Assembly (NCBI RefSeq): GCF_900099965.1
Contig: NZ_FNDJ01000016.1
Span: 62,001-126,000, forward strand
Origin: Nonomuraea jiangxiensis
GTDB taxonomy: Bacteria; Actinomycetota; Actinomycetes; Streptosporangiales; Streptosporangiaceae
Direction: 5' to 3'
Length of the DNA: 64,000 nucleotides
Each line of letters starts with the position of its first letter. The first letter of the stretch is position 1. Below, in pieces: positions 1 to 9,900 of the stretch. Both the position numbers and the translations under genes were made by a program. The notes beneath the pieces are model-generated. The model was not told the DNA's origin and ran no database searches. It was given only the letters and a program-made list of their open reading frames with translations.

Positions 1-485
1 CGCGGCGGTCCGCCGGCCTGCCCGGCGTCATCCTGCCGAGCCTGCGGCGCAGGCCGCCCCGGGTCTGCGTGGTGATCGACACGTCCGCGTCGGTCAGCGA
101 CGCCGAACTGGGGAGCGCGCTGCTGGAGGTCGCGGCGATCGTCCACGCCCTGGGCGGCCGGCGCGACCTGGTGAAAGTGCTGTCGTGCGACGCGGCGGCC
201 CGGGTGGTGAATCCGCTGTGCCGGGCCGAGGGGCTCGTGCTGGTGGGCGGCGGCGGGACGGATCTGCGTACGGGATTCGCGCAGGCGCTCCGGACGACAC
301 CGCGGCCGGACGTCATCGTGATCCTGACCGACGGACAGACACCTTGGCCCGATACGCGGCCACCGTGCCGGACGGTGGTCGGCCTCTTCTCCCGGGACAG
401 GACGCCCCCGTCGTGGGACGAGAACGACCCTGACTACGTGCCGCACGTGCCGCCCGAGTGGGCGCGGGTGGTCGTCATCGGATAG
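1..485 (+). CDS. VWA-like domain protein (DUF2201-type), C-terminal part
   Basis: The frame is open from the window edge, so only the last ~160 residues are present and the true start lies upstream. The visible part begins with a basic stretch and then a von Willebrand A-like fold opening with the MIDAS-type sequence VIDTSASVSD (D-x-S-x-S, coordinating a divalent metal). Further on are GGGGTDLRTGF, containing the third-loop Thr, and VILTDGQTPWP, the final strand Asp. Proteins of this type (VWA-like, DUF2201) are usually encoded next to a MoxR-type AAA+ ATPase and are thought to act as its metal-dependent partner; that neighbour would be outside the window. An internal GTG at 69 could be mistaken for a start but would cut into the first beta strand. 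Confidence 0.75.
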   Translation, partial: RRSAGLPGVILPSLRRRPPRVCVVIDTSASVSDAELGSALLEVAAIVHALGGRRDLVKVLSCDAAARVVNPLCRAEGLVLVGGGGTDLRTGFAQALRTTPRPDVIVILTDGQTPWPDTRPPCRTVVGLFSRDRTPPSWDENDPDYVPHVPPEWARVVVIG

Positions 486-505
486 CCGGTCGCTACGATG
501 TGCGC

Positions 506-1135
506 ATGGCCCTGCTCCACCAAGCCACGTTGCGACCCACGAAGCTCGAACTGCTGGCCGCCTGGCTGCCCGGCCGGGGCTGGTTCTCCGGGCCGGCCGG
601 TGAGGTGCTGCGGGTGGGGGCCTACCGCTTCGACGATCCGGCCGGTGCGGTCGGGATCGAGACGATGCTGGTCCGGGCCGGCGACGGGCCGGTTCATCAG
701 GTGCCGCTCACCTACCGGGACGCGCCCCTGGCCGGTGGCGACGACTGGCTGCTGGGCACCGCCGAACATTCGGCGCTGGGCAGGCGCTGGGTCTACGACG
801 GTTGCGGCGACCCCGTCTACGCCGCGGCGCTGGCGAGCGCGATCCTCGGCGACACCGGTCAGGCCGAGCAGTTCCTCCAGGTCGACGGCCGGCTGGAGCG
901 CCGCGAGCCCGACATGAGCATCGCGGGCGGCGCGGCCGGGGGCGCGCAGGCGCCTGCCGTCGGCACGGTGCGCCGGGTGGTCGAGGGCGATCCGACGCTG
1001 ATCGTCACGGACACCGTGGAGCTGGCCGTCATCCGCCGCCCCGAACCGGGTGCCGGACCCGCCGGCACCGTGCTGACCGGGGCCTGGCCCGGTCAGGAGA
1101 CACCGGTGCCGCTGGCATCCGCGACGCTTCGCTGA
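506..1135 (+). CDS. Maltokinase N-terminal-cap-like protein
   Basis: This 209-aa protein starts MALLHQATLRPTKLELLAAW. It continues with GRGWFSG and GAYRFDDPAGAVGIETMLV, the pattern of the cap domain found at the N-terminus of actinobacterial maltokinases (Mak_N_cap). No kinase domain follows, so it belongs to the stand-alone cap-like proteins of actinomycetes, whose function is unknown. I chose the ATG at 506 because similarity to the family begins exactly there. An upstream ATG at 458 would overlap the preceding gene and add an unrelated basic leader. The Arg/Glu-rich middle (RLERREPDMSIAG) precedes a beta-rich C-terminus. It follows the VWA-like gene by 20 bp and may be co-transcribed with it. 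Confidence 0.7.
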   Translation: MALLHQATLRPTKLELLAAWLPGRGWFSGPAGEVLRVGAYRFDDPAGAVGIETMLVRAGDGPVHQVPLTYRDAPLAGGDDWLLGTAEHSALGRRWVYDGCGDPVYAAALASAILGDTGQAEQFLQVDGRLERREPDMSIAGGAAGGAQAPAVGTVRRVVEGDPTLIVTDTVELAVIRRPEPGAGPAGTVLTGAWPGQETPVPLASATLR

Positions 1136-1277
1136 GCCGCCTGTTCCGGTAGCCACGCGACCCCGCGGATCGCCCACAGCCGGAAGCCCGACCGGAATAC
1201 CCTTTATGTTCGTCAAAAGGTTGGCTCGACCGCATCAAGTTGGGTCCGTCCACGGGGGAAGGCTCGACGCGGTCGCG

Positions 1278-2279
1278 ATGGGGGAGTCGCCCGTGCAACT
1301 CATCATGTCCACTCACGAGCTGCCACCTGCGGACCGGTTCGACGGCTGGCTGGAGACCATGTCGCGGCTCGTGGCGCCGGTGTCGTTCAGCACGGACGAC
1401 CGGGCCGATTTCCACGGCAGGATCGAGACGCTGGACCTGGGGACCGTACAGGTCTCCTCTCATGACATCGGCAGCTGCGACGCCTCCCGCACCACCCGGC
1501 TGATCCGCCAGTCCGACCCCGAGGTCTTCTACCTCCTCTGCAACCAGGGCAGACGGATCGGCCTGACGCAGGACGGGAAGCACGTCGTGCTGGGTCACTC
1601 CGACATGGCGATCTACCACACTTCGCATCCCTTCCACGTCAGGACGGGCGGGGGGCGGGCGCTGCTGGTGGCCTTCCCGGGCAGCCTGCTGCCCTTCCCC
1701 CGGCGTGCGGTGGAGCAGAACGTCGCCAGGGTGATGCCGGGACTCCATGGCGTCGGCGCGTTAGCCGCGAGTTTCCTCAGCGGCCTGGCCGCCGACAGGA
1801 CCTCCTACTCCACGGCCGACCTGGTAAGGCTCGGCATCACGCTGACCGACCTGGTCACCATGCTGCTCGGCCACCATCTCGACGCCGGCCTGCCCTCCGA
1901 TACGGGGCAGCGCGCCCTGATGCTGCGCATCCACGCCTACATCCAGCAGAACCTCGGGGACCGCCAGCTGTCCCCCTCGTCGATCGCGGCCGCGCACAGC
2001 ATCTCCGTACGCACCCTGCACCGGCTGTTCGCCTTGGAGAACGCGACGGTCGCCAGGTGGATCCGTGGGCAGCGGCTGGAACGATGCCGCCGTGACCTGG
2101 TGAAACCCACCGCCGAACACAAGCCGATCCACGCCATCGCCGCCCGCTGGGGCTTCTCCGACGCTGCCGTCTTCACCCGCGCCTTCCACGCCGCCTACGG
2201 GATGAGCCCGCAGGAATATCGAGCCCAGTTCCTCCCCGCCCCCGTCGGCTCCCTGGCCGGCCACGGGGAGGAGGCATGA
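1278..2279 (+). CDS. AraC-family transcriptional regulator
   Basis: This 333-aa DNA-binding regulator has an N-terminal AraC-binding-like sensor region (about residues 10-190; includes FDGWLETMSRLVAPVSF and an ACTIVE-like HDIGSCDASRTTRLI stretch). A C-terminal double helix-turn-helix covers about residues 235-325. The HTH part reads SISVRTLHRLFALENATVARWI then IHAIAARWGFSDAAVFTRAF and ends with YGMSPQEYRAQF, the classical AraC C-terminal signature. The ATG at 1278 is preferred over a weaker ATG at 1206 because the family similarity starts shortly after it. The 140 bp upstream are the only nearby regulatory space. The next gene downstream, a kinase, starts 51 bp later; whether this regulator controls it cannot be seen. 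Confidence 0.8.
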   Translation: MGESPVQLIMSTHELPPADRFDGWLETMSRLVAPVSFSTDDRADFHGRIETLDLGTVQVSSHDIGSCDASRTTRLIRQSDPEVFYLLCNQGRRIGLTQDGKHVVLGHSDMAIYHTSHPFHVRTGGGRALLVAFPGSLLPFPRRAVEQNVARVMPGLHGVGALAASFLSGLAADRTSYSTADLVRLGITLTDLVTMLLGHHLDAGLPSDTGQRALMLRIHAYIQQNLGDRQLSPSSIAAAHSISVRTLHRLFALENATVARWIRGQRLERCRRDLVKPTAEHKPIHAIAARWGFSDAAVFTRAFHAAYGMSPQEYRAQFLPAPVGSLAGHGEEA

Positions 2280-2330
2280 CGGGCGCACGGCTTGACGATC
2301 ACGTGGCGCCCTCGCTAGGCAGGTGATCCT

Positions 2331-4655
2331 ATGCAGCCTCTCCGACCTGACGACCCACGGTCGATCGGTCCCTATCGCATCGTCAGCCGCCTCGGTGTCG
2401 GCGGGATGGGGCAGGTCTACCTCGCCCGTTCCCGCGCCGGCCGCGAGGTGGCGCTCAAGCTCGTCCACCTGGGGCTGGCCGGGGACCCGGAGTTCCGGAC
2501 CCGCTTCCGCCGTGAGGTGACGGCGGCGCGGGCGGTGGGCGGGGCCTTCACCGCCCCGGTGATCGACGCCGACCTGGACGCGCCCGTACCCTGGCTCGCC
2601 ACCGTCTACCTGCACGGGCTGTCCCTGCAGCGAGCCGTCACGGAGCACGGTCCGCTGCCGCTGGACAGCGTGTTCGCGCTCGGCGCCGGGCTGGCCGAGG
2701 CGCTGGAGGCCATCCACCGGGCCGGTGTGGTGCATCGCGACCTGACGCCGTCCAACGTGATCCTGACCCCCGACGGTCCGAAGGTGATCGACTTCGGCAT
2801 CGCCAGGGGCGCGGGTGCGGGCACCTTGACCGCTTCCGGCTCGGTCCTCGGGTCCCCCGGGTTCATGGCGCCGGAGCAGGCCACCGGGCGCGTGGAGACC
2901 GGTGCCGCGACCGACGTGTTCGCGTTCGGCGCGGTGCTCGTCTACGCGCTCACCGGTGTGGGCCCGTTCGGGAGGGGCGCGATCGAGGCGTTGATCTACC
3001 GGATCGTGCACGAGGAGCCCCGGCTGGACGGGGTGGCGGATCCGGACCTGCGGGACCTCGTCGCCGCCTGCCTGGTCAAGGAGCCGGAGTTCCGCCCCAC
3101 CCCCGGGCTGATCCTGGAACGCCTCTCGCCGTACATCCCCCAGCCCGAGATACTGCAGGGCACCTCGTGGCTGCCCGCCGACCTGGGCGCCTCCGTCACG
3201 CGACGGCTGGACCCGCCGCCCGCCGCCCCGCCGGACGTCCCCGCCACGCGCCGCCTGGAGAAGCCGTACGCTCCCCCGGCCCCTCACCCGGTTCCTGCCG
3301 TCACCCGGCCGAAGCCGGGCCTCCGGGCCTCCGACCAGCAGGACCTGTCCAGGCGACGGATCCTGCGGCACGGGCGTACCGGCCTGGTCGTGGCGATCAT
3401 AGGCGGAGTCGGCGCGCTCATGGCCTTCCCCCCGAAGTCGTCGCCGTCGCCGCCGCCGCGAAGCAACGACCGGCCGCTGCTCTCTGATCTCCAGATGAAG
3501 CTGAAGCCCACGCCCGTGAACGTGCCGAACGGGATCCGCTGGCGGACCCCGATGTCCTACGGCACCGATGAAAGGAAGCTGGCCGTCGTGGGCAAGGCGG
3601 TGTTCATCGCGGCCCCCGGCGGCCGCGTGCACGTGCTGGACGCCGGCACGGGCAAGAAGCGGTGGTCGGCACCGTACGAGTTGGCGTACACGGGAGGGGG
3701 CCTGGTCCCCGTCGTGAAGGACGGGACCGTCTACCTGCGTGACAGGTACTCGGTCTCCGCCTACGACCTCGCGACCGGCGAGTCCGGCTGGAAACGGGAG
3801 GTCGAGTCCCAGGTCCAGCAGCACCCGCCGGTCGTGGCCAAGGGAATGGTCGTCGTGCAGGGGAAGCGGAACTTAGCCGCCTACGACGCGGCGCGCGGCA
3901 CCCCGCGCTGGACGCATGAGGGCGACGGCCGCTACGAGGGGAGCTTCACGTTCGCGGGCGACCTGGTCTACGCCGGTTTCACCAGCGACACCACTGAGAT
4001 CAAGGCTATCGAGATCGCCACGGGGCGCGTCCGGTGGACGAGCACGCTGACCGACCAGTTCGGCGTCGCGTGCGTCGCCCTCAGGAAGTCCGGCGGATCG
4101 CTCTACGCGAGGCTGGGCGACGGGACGATCCACGCCCTGGATGCCGACTCCGGACGGCGCCGGTGGAGCAGCGCGGTGCGGGTGCGGCAGCGCGAGGTCA
4201 CCGGCAGCCTCGTCCTGGCGGAAGGCGCCGTCTACAGCGTCGACGAGTCAGGGGACCTGCACGCCTTCGATGCCAGGACCGGCAAGCTCCGCTGGCGACG
4301 CCCGCTCGACCCCTTTGGGGAGGACGTGGGCCCTTCCCTGTCCGACCTCACGCCCGTACCGGCGGGCAAGCTGCTGTACATGCACGACTCCTCGCGAACC
4401 CTCCTGGCCGTGGAGACCGCCACCGGCAAGGTGCGGTGGCGGCGGGAGGTCGAGTGGGTCAACTTCACGGACAGCGTGGTCGTCGCCGCCGGAGCCGTCC
4501 ATGTCGCGGTCACGCAGGCGGTGTGCAGCTTCGACATGAAGAGCGGTCGTCTCCTCAGGGAGGAGTCGCTATCGTTCCCGGAGGGCCTGCTCGCCACGGG
4601 AAACGCCCTCTACGTCACCGACACCGACTCGGTGCTCTCCCTCCGTATGCCCTGA
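2331..4655 (+). CDS. Membrane Ser/Thr protein kinase with PQQ beta-propeller
   Basis: This 774-aa Hanks-type (PknB-like) kinase has all core motifs. There is a glycine loop LGVGGMGQVY (about 21-30), Lys43 in VALKLVH, HRDLTPSNVIL with catalytic Asp137, DFG at about 154-156, and GSPGFMAPEQ. A Pro-rich linker (about 265-345) leads to one hydrophobic segment (TGLVVAIIGGVGALMAFP, near residue 352), so the C-terminal half is predicted outside the cell. That half carries repeated PQQ/quinoprotein-type blades (for example VLDAGTGKKRWSAPYE, AYDLATGESGWKREV, TPRWTHEGDG, HALDADSGRRRWSS). Such kinases are thought to bind an extracellular ligand through the propeller. It starts with ATG 8 bp after AGGTGA. 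No phosphatase or substrate gene is adjacent. Confidence 0.88.
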   Translation: MQPLRPDDPRSIGPYRIVSRLGVGGMGQVYLARSRAGREVALKLVHLGLAGDPEFRTRFRREVTAARAVGGAFTAPVIDADLDAPVPWLATVYLHGLSLQRAVTEHGPLPLDSVFALGAGLAEALEAIHRAGVVHRDLTPSNVILTPDGPKVIDFGIARGAGAGTLTASGSVLGSPGFMAPEQATGRVETGAATDVFAFGAVLVYALTGVGPFGRGAIEALIYRIVHEEPRLDGVADPDLRDLVAACLVKEPEFRPTPGLILERLSPYIPQPEILQGTSWLPADLGASVTRRLDPPPAAPPDVPATRRLEKPYAPPAPHPVPAVTRPKPGLRASDQQDLSRRRILRHGRTGLVVAIIGGVGALMAFPPKSSPSPPPRSNDRPLLSDLQMKLKPTPVNVPNGIRWRTPMSYGTDERKLAVVGKAVFIAAPGGRVHVLDAGTGKKRWSAPYELAYTGGGLVPVVKDGTVYLRDRYSVSAYDLATGESGWKREVESQVQQHPPVVAKGMVVVQGKRNLAAYDAARGTPRWTHEGDGRYEGSFTFAGDLVYAGFTSDTTEIKAIEIATGRVRWTSTLTDQFGVACVALRKSGGSLYARLGDGTIHALDADSGRRRWSSAVRVRQREVTGSLVLAEGAVYSVDESGDLHAFDARTGKLRWRRPLDPFGEDVGPSLSDLTPVPAGKLLYMHDSSRTLLAVETATGKVRWRREVEWVNFTDSVVVAAGAVHVAVTQAVCSFDMKSGRLLREESLSFPEGLLATGNALYVTDTDSVLSLRMP

Positions 4656-4671
4656 GGCCCGTCCGCCATCG

Positions 4672-6912
4672 TCACTCGCCGGCCTGCCAGGACGCCTGGA
4701 CGAGGGCACGTTCGGTGGCGGCCAGGTGGGTGGCGGTGGCGAGCCAGGCCCAGGCGTAGCGGTCGGGGGTGGGGTCGGTCAACCGGCCGAACACGTCCCG
4801 TTCGCGCCGGTCGGCCTCGGTGGTGAGGGCGGCGGCCAGTTCGGCGGCCGTCTTGAACCCGGAGCGGCGCAACGACGCCTGCTGTGCCTTGGCGTCCGTG
4901 CCGCGTCCCGACTCGGCCACGGCCCGACGACCGCCCGCGACCGCCAGCTCGACCAGCCGCCGAACCCGCCACAGCGGCGCGCTCGCCAGCGGATCCACCT
5001 CCTCCGTCGCCGCCGCCAGGTCGCCGGGCGGGCCGGGCGGGGGCAGGTGAGCACTTTGCAGGCGGTCGTACCCGAGGTCTGCGCGGTCCTGCCACTCGGC
5101 GGGCAACCGCAGCGTCATCCCGGCCCCCGGCACGGGCCCCACGGCGAACGGCCGCAACGTGGTCGCCCGATCCGGCTCCACCCGCCCCACGACCCGCACG
5201 CACAGCCCCGGCCGGGAGGCCAGCCGCCCTAGGTTGGCCACGTGCGCCAACTCGGGATGCCGACTGGCCGGCACCAGCCGAATCAACGGCCCGACCGGCC
5301 GCATCCCCCCGAAAGCCCCACCCTCCGCCACCACAACCCCACCGCCATCCGACACGGCCACCCCGCCAAGCGCTCCGGCTCCGCCGCCGTCCGGCACGGC
5401 CACACCACCCAACGCCCCCGCTCCACCGCCGTCCGGCATCCCGCCGAGCGTCCTCGCCCCGCCGCCGTCCGGCGTGGGCACCCCGTCAAGCGTCCCGGCC
5501 TCGTCTCCGTCCGGGGCGGGCGCGTCGGTGGCCGTTGTGGGGTGGTGGGCGGGCGGGGTGGGGGCGAGGGCGCGGGCGAGGACGTGGTCGCCGGACGCGC
5601 CGACGATCATCAGGTCGCAACCGACCGGCTCCCTGGCCACCTCCTCCGTGCCCGACTCGCTCCAGACCTCGCCCGAAAGCCTCGCCTGGGCCTCCTCGGA
5701 CAGTGGGCGGGCGAACAGGGCGGCCATCGGGCCCTCGGCCCATGGCAGGCCGCGTACCGGAGTGGCGCGTACACCTCGGCCCGCTCCGAGCCGGCCGTCC
5801 GGCGAGACCGTGGCCCCGACGATCAGCAGGCCGGACCTGGCAAGCTGGGAGTGGTTCAGGGTGGCCGAGCCGATGGCGACGGGTGCGGTGGCCGCGCCGC
5901 GCGCCCGGGCCGCGCCACCCGGCCTGACGTCTGCGACCGAGAACCACCGGCCGTCCTCCGCGACGACGTGAGTGACCACGCCGCCATAGCCGGTCGCGCT
6001 GATCACCGGCTCCCGGAAGGCGCCGTACACGCGCAAACTGCCACCCTGCTCGTACGCGCGCCGGACGCTGCCGGTCAACGCCGGGTCCGGATCGCCCGCC
6101 GCCAGGCGGCCCGCGATGAGCAGGAGCTCCCGAAGGGCGGACACCAGGTCCGAGAGCTGGTGTCCGACTCGCTGTTCGCGGGCCGACCGCAGCTCCCGTA
6201 CGACGCGGATGGCAGCGGCCTCGGCTCTGGGCAGCCTGGCGAGGCGGGCACTGTGAGCGGCACGGAGCAACTCGGCCTGGGGCACCGCGCCCGCCGCCGG
6301 CACCCCGGCCGCGAGCACCGCCGCCCCGGCGGCCCACAACCCCGCTGCAGCCGCCACCTGCGCCGGAGCCGGCCCAGCCGGAGGAGCTGACGCCGGTTGG
6401 GGCGGGTTCGGCACCGCCGCCGCCCGCTCCTGACTTGGCGCCTCGGGCGGGGTCCGGCCAGGGGCGGCGATCGGCTGGTCAGAGGCGGCCGTTCCCGGCT
6501 CCACGGGATCGGTGGCCGCCGTACCCGGCTCCACGGGATCGGTGGCGGCCGTTCCCGGCTCCACGGGCTCCATGGTGGCCGTCGCATCCGTGGGATCGGG
6601 GGTGGCCGCCAGCGGGCATGCGCTGAGTACCGCCGCCCGGTGCAGGCATCTGGGCGCGAGCAGGCAACTGCACCGTGCCTGGCCGTCCTCGGCGACCACC
6701 CCGCCCGCCCCGGGTGAGAGCGTGACCACCGCGTCCTCGCCGCACGTGATCCGTACCCCCTCCCCGTCCACCACCACGACGGGCAGGGCCGCGTACTGCT
6801 CGATGGCCGTGTCCAGCTTCTTCCGCAGCCGGGAGGTGAGCCCCTCCACGGCGTCTGCCACCACGTGCGGCACCACGGGTGGCAGCCGGTCACCGGGGGG
6901 AACGTTCGACAT
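4672..6912 (-). CDS. SWIM zinc-finger protein (YehQ-like)
   Basis: This 746-aa protein is the last gene of the minus-strand MoxR/DUF5682 operon. A SWIM-type zinc site C-x-C...C-x-H is visible as CSCLLAPRCLH (Cys81, Cys83, Cys89, His91). Next comes a low-complexity segment with three copies of a TDPVEPGTAA-like decamer, an Ala/Arg-rich helical region, and a Gly/Asp-rich segment repeating PDGGGAGALGGVAV. The C-terminus is again helical (AVAGGRRAVAESGRG...). SWIM fingers bind DNA or protein. In E. coli the SWIM protein YehQ sits with the MoxR ATPase YehL, YehM and the VWA protein YehP, which matches this context. The ATG at 6912 lies 2 bp after the upstream stop; a GTG at 6918 giving a GTGA overlap is equally possible. 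Confidence 0.78.
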   Translation of the reverse strand: MSNVPPGDRLPPVVPHVVADAVEGLTSRLRKKLDTAIEQYAALPVVVVDGEGVRITCGEDAVVTLSPGAGGVVAEDGQARCSCLLAPRCLHRAAVLSACPLAATPDPTDATATMEPVEPGTAATDPVEPGTAATDPVEPGTAASDQPIAAPGRTPPEAPSQERAAAVPNPPQPASAPPAGPAPAQVAAAAGLWAAGAAVLAAGVPAAGAVPQAELLRAAHSARLARLPRAEAAAIRVVRELRSAREQRVGHQLSDLVSALRELLLIAGRLAAGDPDPALTGSVRRAYEQGGSLRVYGAFREPVISATGYGGVVTHVVAEDGRWFSVADVRPGGAARARGAATAPVAIGSATLNHSQLARSGLLIVGATVSPDGRLGAGRGVRATPVRGLPWAEGPMAALFARPLSEEAQARLSGEVWSESGTEEVAREPVGCDLMIVGASGDHVLARALAPTPPAHHPTTATDAPAPDGDEAGTLDGVPTPDGGGARTLGGMPDGGGAGALGGVAVPDGGGAGALGGVAVSDGGGVVVAEGGAFGGMRPVGPLIRLVPASRHPELAHVANLGRLASRPGLCVRVVGRVEPDRATTLRPFAVGPVPGAGMTLRLPAEWQDRADLGYDRLQSAHLPPPGPPGDLAAATEEVDPLASAPLWRVRRLVELAVAGGRRAVAESGRGTDAKAQQASLRRSGFKTAAELAAALTTEADRRERDVFGRLTDPTPDRYAWAWLATATHLAATERALVQASWQAGE
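5331..5484 (-). repeat. Gly/Asp-rich coding repeat inside SWIM gene
   Basis: About three to four imperfect units of roughly 42 bp encode PDGGGAGALGGVAV-like peptides. They lie in frame within the SWIM gene, so copy-number change would not break the reading frame. Confidence 0.6.
6481..6570 (-). repeat. 30-bp tandem repeat, three copies, inside SWIM gene
   Basis: Three consecutive 30-bp units (6481-6510, 6511-6540, 6541-6570) differ at only a few positions and each encodes a (A)TDPVEPGTA decamer. They sit between the zinc site and the helical core and look like an expandable linker. Confidence 0.85.
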
Positions 6913-6914
6913 GT

Positions 6915-9900
6915 TCACCGGTTCTCTCCGCGAAGGCGTTCCCCCACCCAGCGGGCGAGGGCGAGCGGGCTGAGGGCGGCGACCGGCATCCCGGCCGCGA
7001 CGAGCTGTTGGGCGATGGGCAGCGAATAACGTGGCGCCCCGGTGTCGTCCAGAGCGGCGCAGCCCAGCAGATGTACGCCGGAGCCCGCCAGGGCGCGCAC
7101 CTCCGCGAGCAGCCCGCCGATCGGACAACCCTCCTCGAAGTCGCTCACGACCACGACGAGCGTCCGGCTCGGTACGGTCACAAGCGACCGCGCCTGTGCC
7201 AGGCCCGCCGCGATGTGTGTGCCACCACCCACCCGTACTTCGAGCAGCAGCGAAAGCGGGTCGGCCACCCGTTCGGTCAGGTCGATCACCTGCGTGGAGA
7301 ACGTCAGGAAGTGCGTCGACAACGTCGGCACGCCCGCCAGGACGGCGGCCGTCAGCGCCGACCACACCACCGACGCCTCCATCGAGCCGGACACGTCCAC
7401 CACCAGGATCAGCCGCCAGTCGGCCTCCTGCCGCGCCCGCGTGCTGAACACCGGTCGCTCGGGCACCACGACCAGCCGCCCGTCCTCCAGGCGTCGGCTG
7501 TGCCGGAGGTTCGCGCGCAGGGTACGCGGCAGGTCCAGCGGGCCGCCTGGTCGGCGGGTCGGGCGCGGGTTCGCCAGGCCGGTCATCGCGGGGCGCAGCC
7601 TGGTCGCCAGCTCGCGGGTGAGCTCGGCGACCAGGCGCCGCACCAACGGGCGCAGCCCGGCGAGCTGCTGCTCGGGCAGGCCGCCCGCCAGGGACAGCAC
7701 GGAGGTCAGCAGTTCGACCGACGGCCGGACGGAGGCCGGGTCCAGCTCCGCCAGCACGTCGGTACGCCCCGCGTCGGCGGCACCGGCCAGCACCTCCTCG
7801 CGGACGTCCGACCCGAACAGCGCCTCCAGCTCCTCCGCCCACTCCCGGGCCGTCGGGAAGGACTGCTCCCGGCCGCCGGTGCCGTCCCCGTTCGAGAGCC
7901 CGAAGTCGTCCGAACCCTCGCCGCGCCCCCGTCCGTACAGCTCGTCGAGGGCACGCGCGTAGGCGCGGGCCTGGGACGGCAGTTTCTGGGAGTCGCGTCC
8001 GAGCAGCAACCGCCACCGATCGACCGGCGCCAGCCCGTGCGCAACCGCCGTCCGGGCGGCGCAGACCCCGGGCTGAACGGGCTCCTCCTCCCCCGACGCG
8101 GGTGGGCCGGCTGGAACGGCGGCTTCGGCCAGGCCCAGGGAGTGCAGGACCGCCAGGGCCGCCGTGTCGGCGGCCGTCCAGCGGCCGAGCAGCTCGGGCG
8201 GGGCGTCCAGCGACAGGTCGAGCCGGTCACCGAGCCGTTCGGACACGGTGCCGAGCAGCCGCGTACGCGCCGCCGGGGTCAGCGTGTCGAACCCGCCGCG
8301 CAACGCCGGCAGCCGGTCCAGGAAGTCCTTGTCGGCCAGGCCGTCGATGCGGTCCATGAGGGGGTGCAGTGCGGCGGGAGCCGATTCGAGCAGCGGGCCG
8401 GCCGCGGTCAGCACGCCGGTCAGCAGGCGGCCGAGGCGACGGCGCCCGTCCGGGCCGGTGGCGTGGTCGATCCAGCCCGCCGCCCGGGCGCCCAGCGTGC
8501 CGGCTCCTTCGAGGTCCAGCAGCACGCGGGCCGCCAGCGCCGCGCCCTGCATGAGCGGGGACGCCGTACGGGCCAGCTCGTCGAGCACATCGTCCATCCG
8601 CAGCCCCAGGCGTTCCTCGCCGGTCCGGGTGACGAGCGCGACCAGGGCGGCGGCGTCCTCGGGCCGCTCGCTGCCCGCCAGGCCCGGGAGCGCCCGGACT
8701 GCTGCCTCCAGCAGGGTGCCGGACAGCTCGGCGGCCCGCCGGCGGCCCTGTGGCGTGGTGCCGGGGAGGTGTTCGCGGCGGAGGGCTTCGAGCAGGTCGA
8801 GGGCGTCCAGCAGCTCGGCCAGGGTGGCGGTGGCGGGCAGCGCGGTGGCGGCTTCGGCCAGGCGATCGGCGACCAGTTCTGGCAGGTCGCACTCGGCCGC
8901 CGCGCGCAGACCGTCGAGAATGAGCCGGCACGTGGGCCCACCCTCCGCCGACTCACGCCGGTACGTCTCCCGCAACGTGCCCGCGGCGGCCTGAGCGGGA
9001 GTCACCCCCCGTACGCCCGCCAGGTCGAGCAGGGCCGGGACCGCCGGGGTCCAGTTGAGCCGCCACCTGGTGCCGAGCGCGGAGGCGTCACCCGTGCCCG
9101 TCACCTCGATCGGCTCGCCGTAGTCGACGCCGCAGACGAGCAGGCGGCGCAGCAGGATCTCGCGGCGCGCGTCGAGGGCGGAGCGGAGCGGGTCGAGGCG
9201 CATCTCCCGGCGCTCCGGATCGTCCGGGCCCGGTAGCCGCAGCTCCTTCAGCTCGGCCTCCACGGCGGGGCCGAGGCCGGAGCGTGGTGTGCCGGGAGCG
9301 GTCCGGCCGCGTCGCGTGCCGACGAATACGGTGTCCAGGGCGCGGGCCAGCACCCGTCCACGGCCGAGGGGTTCGCCCTGGCCGAGGACGGTGGTCACGG
9401 CTTCGAGCAGTTCGCCGCGGCCCGGAGCCGGCAGGCCGCGCAGCCGGGCCAGGTCGCAGGCCATGCGCAGGGTCTCGGCGGCCTCTCCGGTGCCGGCGGT
9501 GTGGCCGGCCTTGCGTACCTCCCTGCACAGGTCGGTGATGGCACGGGCGGCGCCGTCGGTGACCCGCCCGGGATCACCGCCGGCCTCGAACACCGCCTGC
9601 TGCCAGCGGGGATCCCGGATGCCGGCGGGGTAGCCGGAACGGGAGTCAAGCAGGTCGAACGCGTACGGAACGAGCGACACAACCGGCTGAGGCCGCGACC
9701 GCGTGCCGGCGACCGCCGCTGGCCCCTTGATCGACGTAGGGCCGGAGACCGACGCAGAGGCCGTGACCGGTGGCGTCCCGGACGATGTCGCCGTCGTCAC
9801 CGGCTCGGGGGCGTCGGCCGCCTGGCCGGGGGTGGCGGGCGGGAGAAGGGCGGGAGCGTGGAAGGCGCCGATCACCGCGGCGACGCGACGGCCGCCGGTC

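Noticed and set aside
1761..3824. 687-codon minus-strand open frame
   Set aside because: It crosses the AraC and kinase genes in antisense; its sequence is low-complexity GRR/GGD and has no start context.
6879..9236. 785-codon plus-strand open frame
   Set aside because: Antisense to the DUF5682-VWA gene, rich in Gln/Arg/Gly, with no domain pattern.
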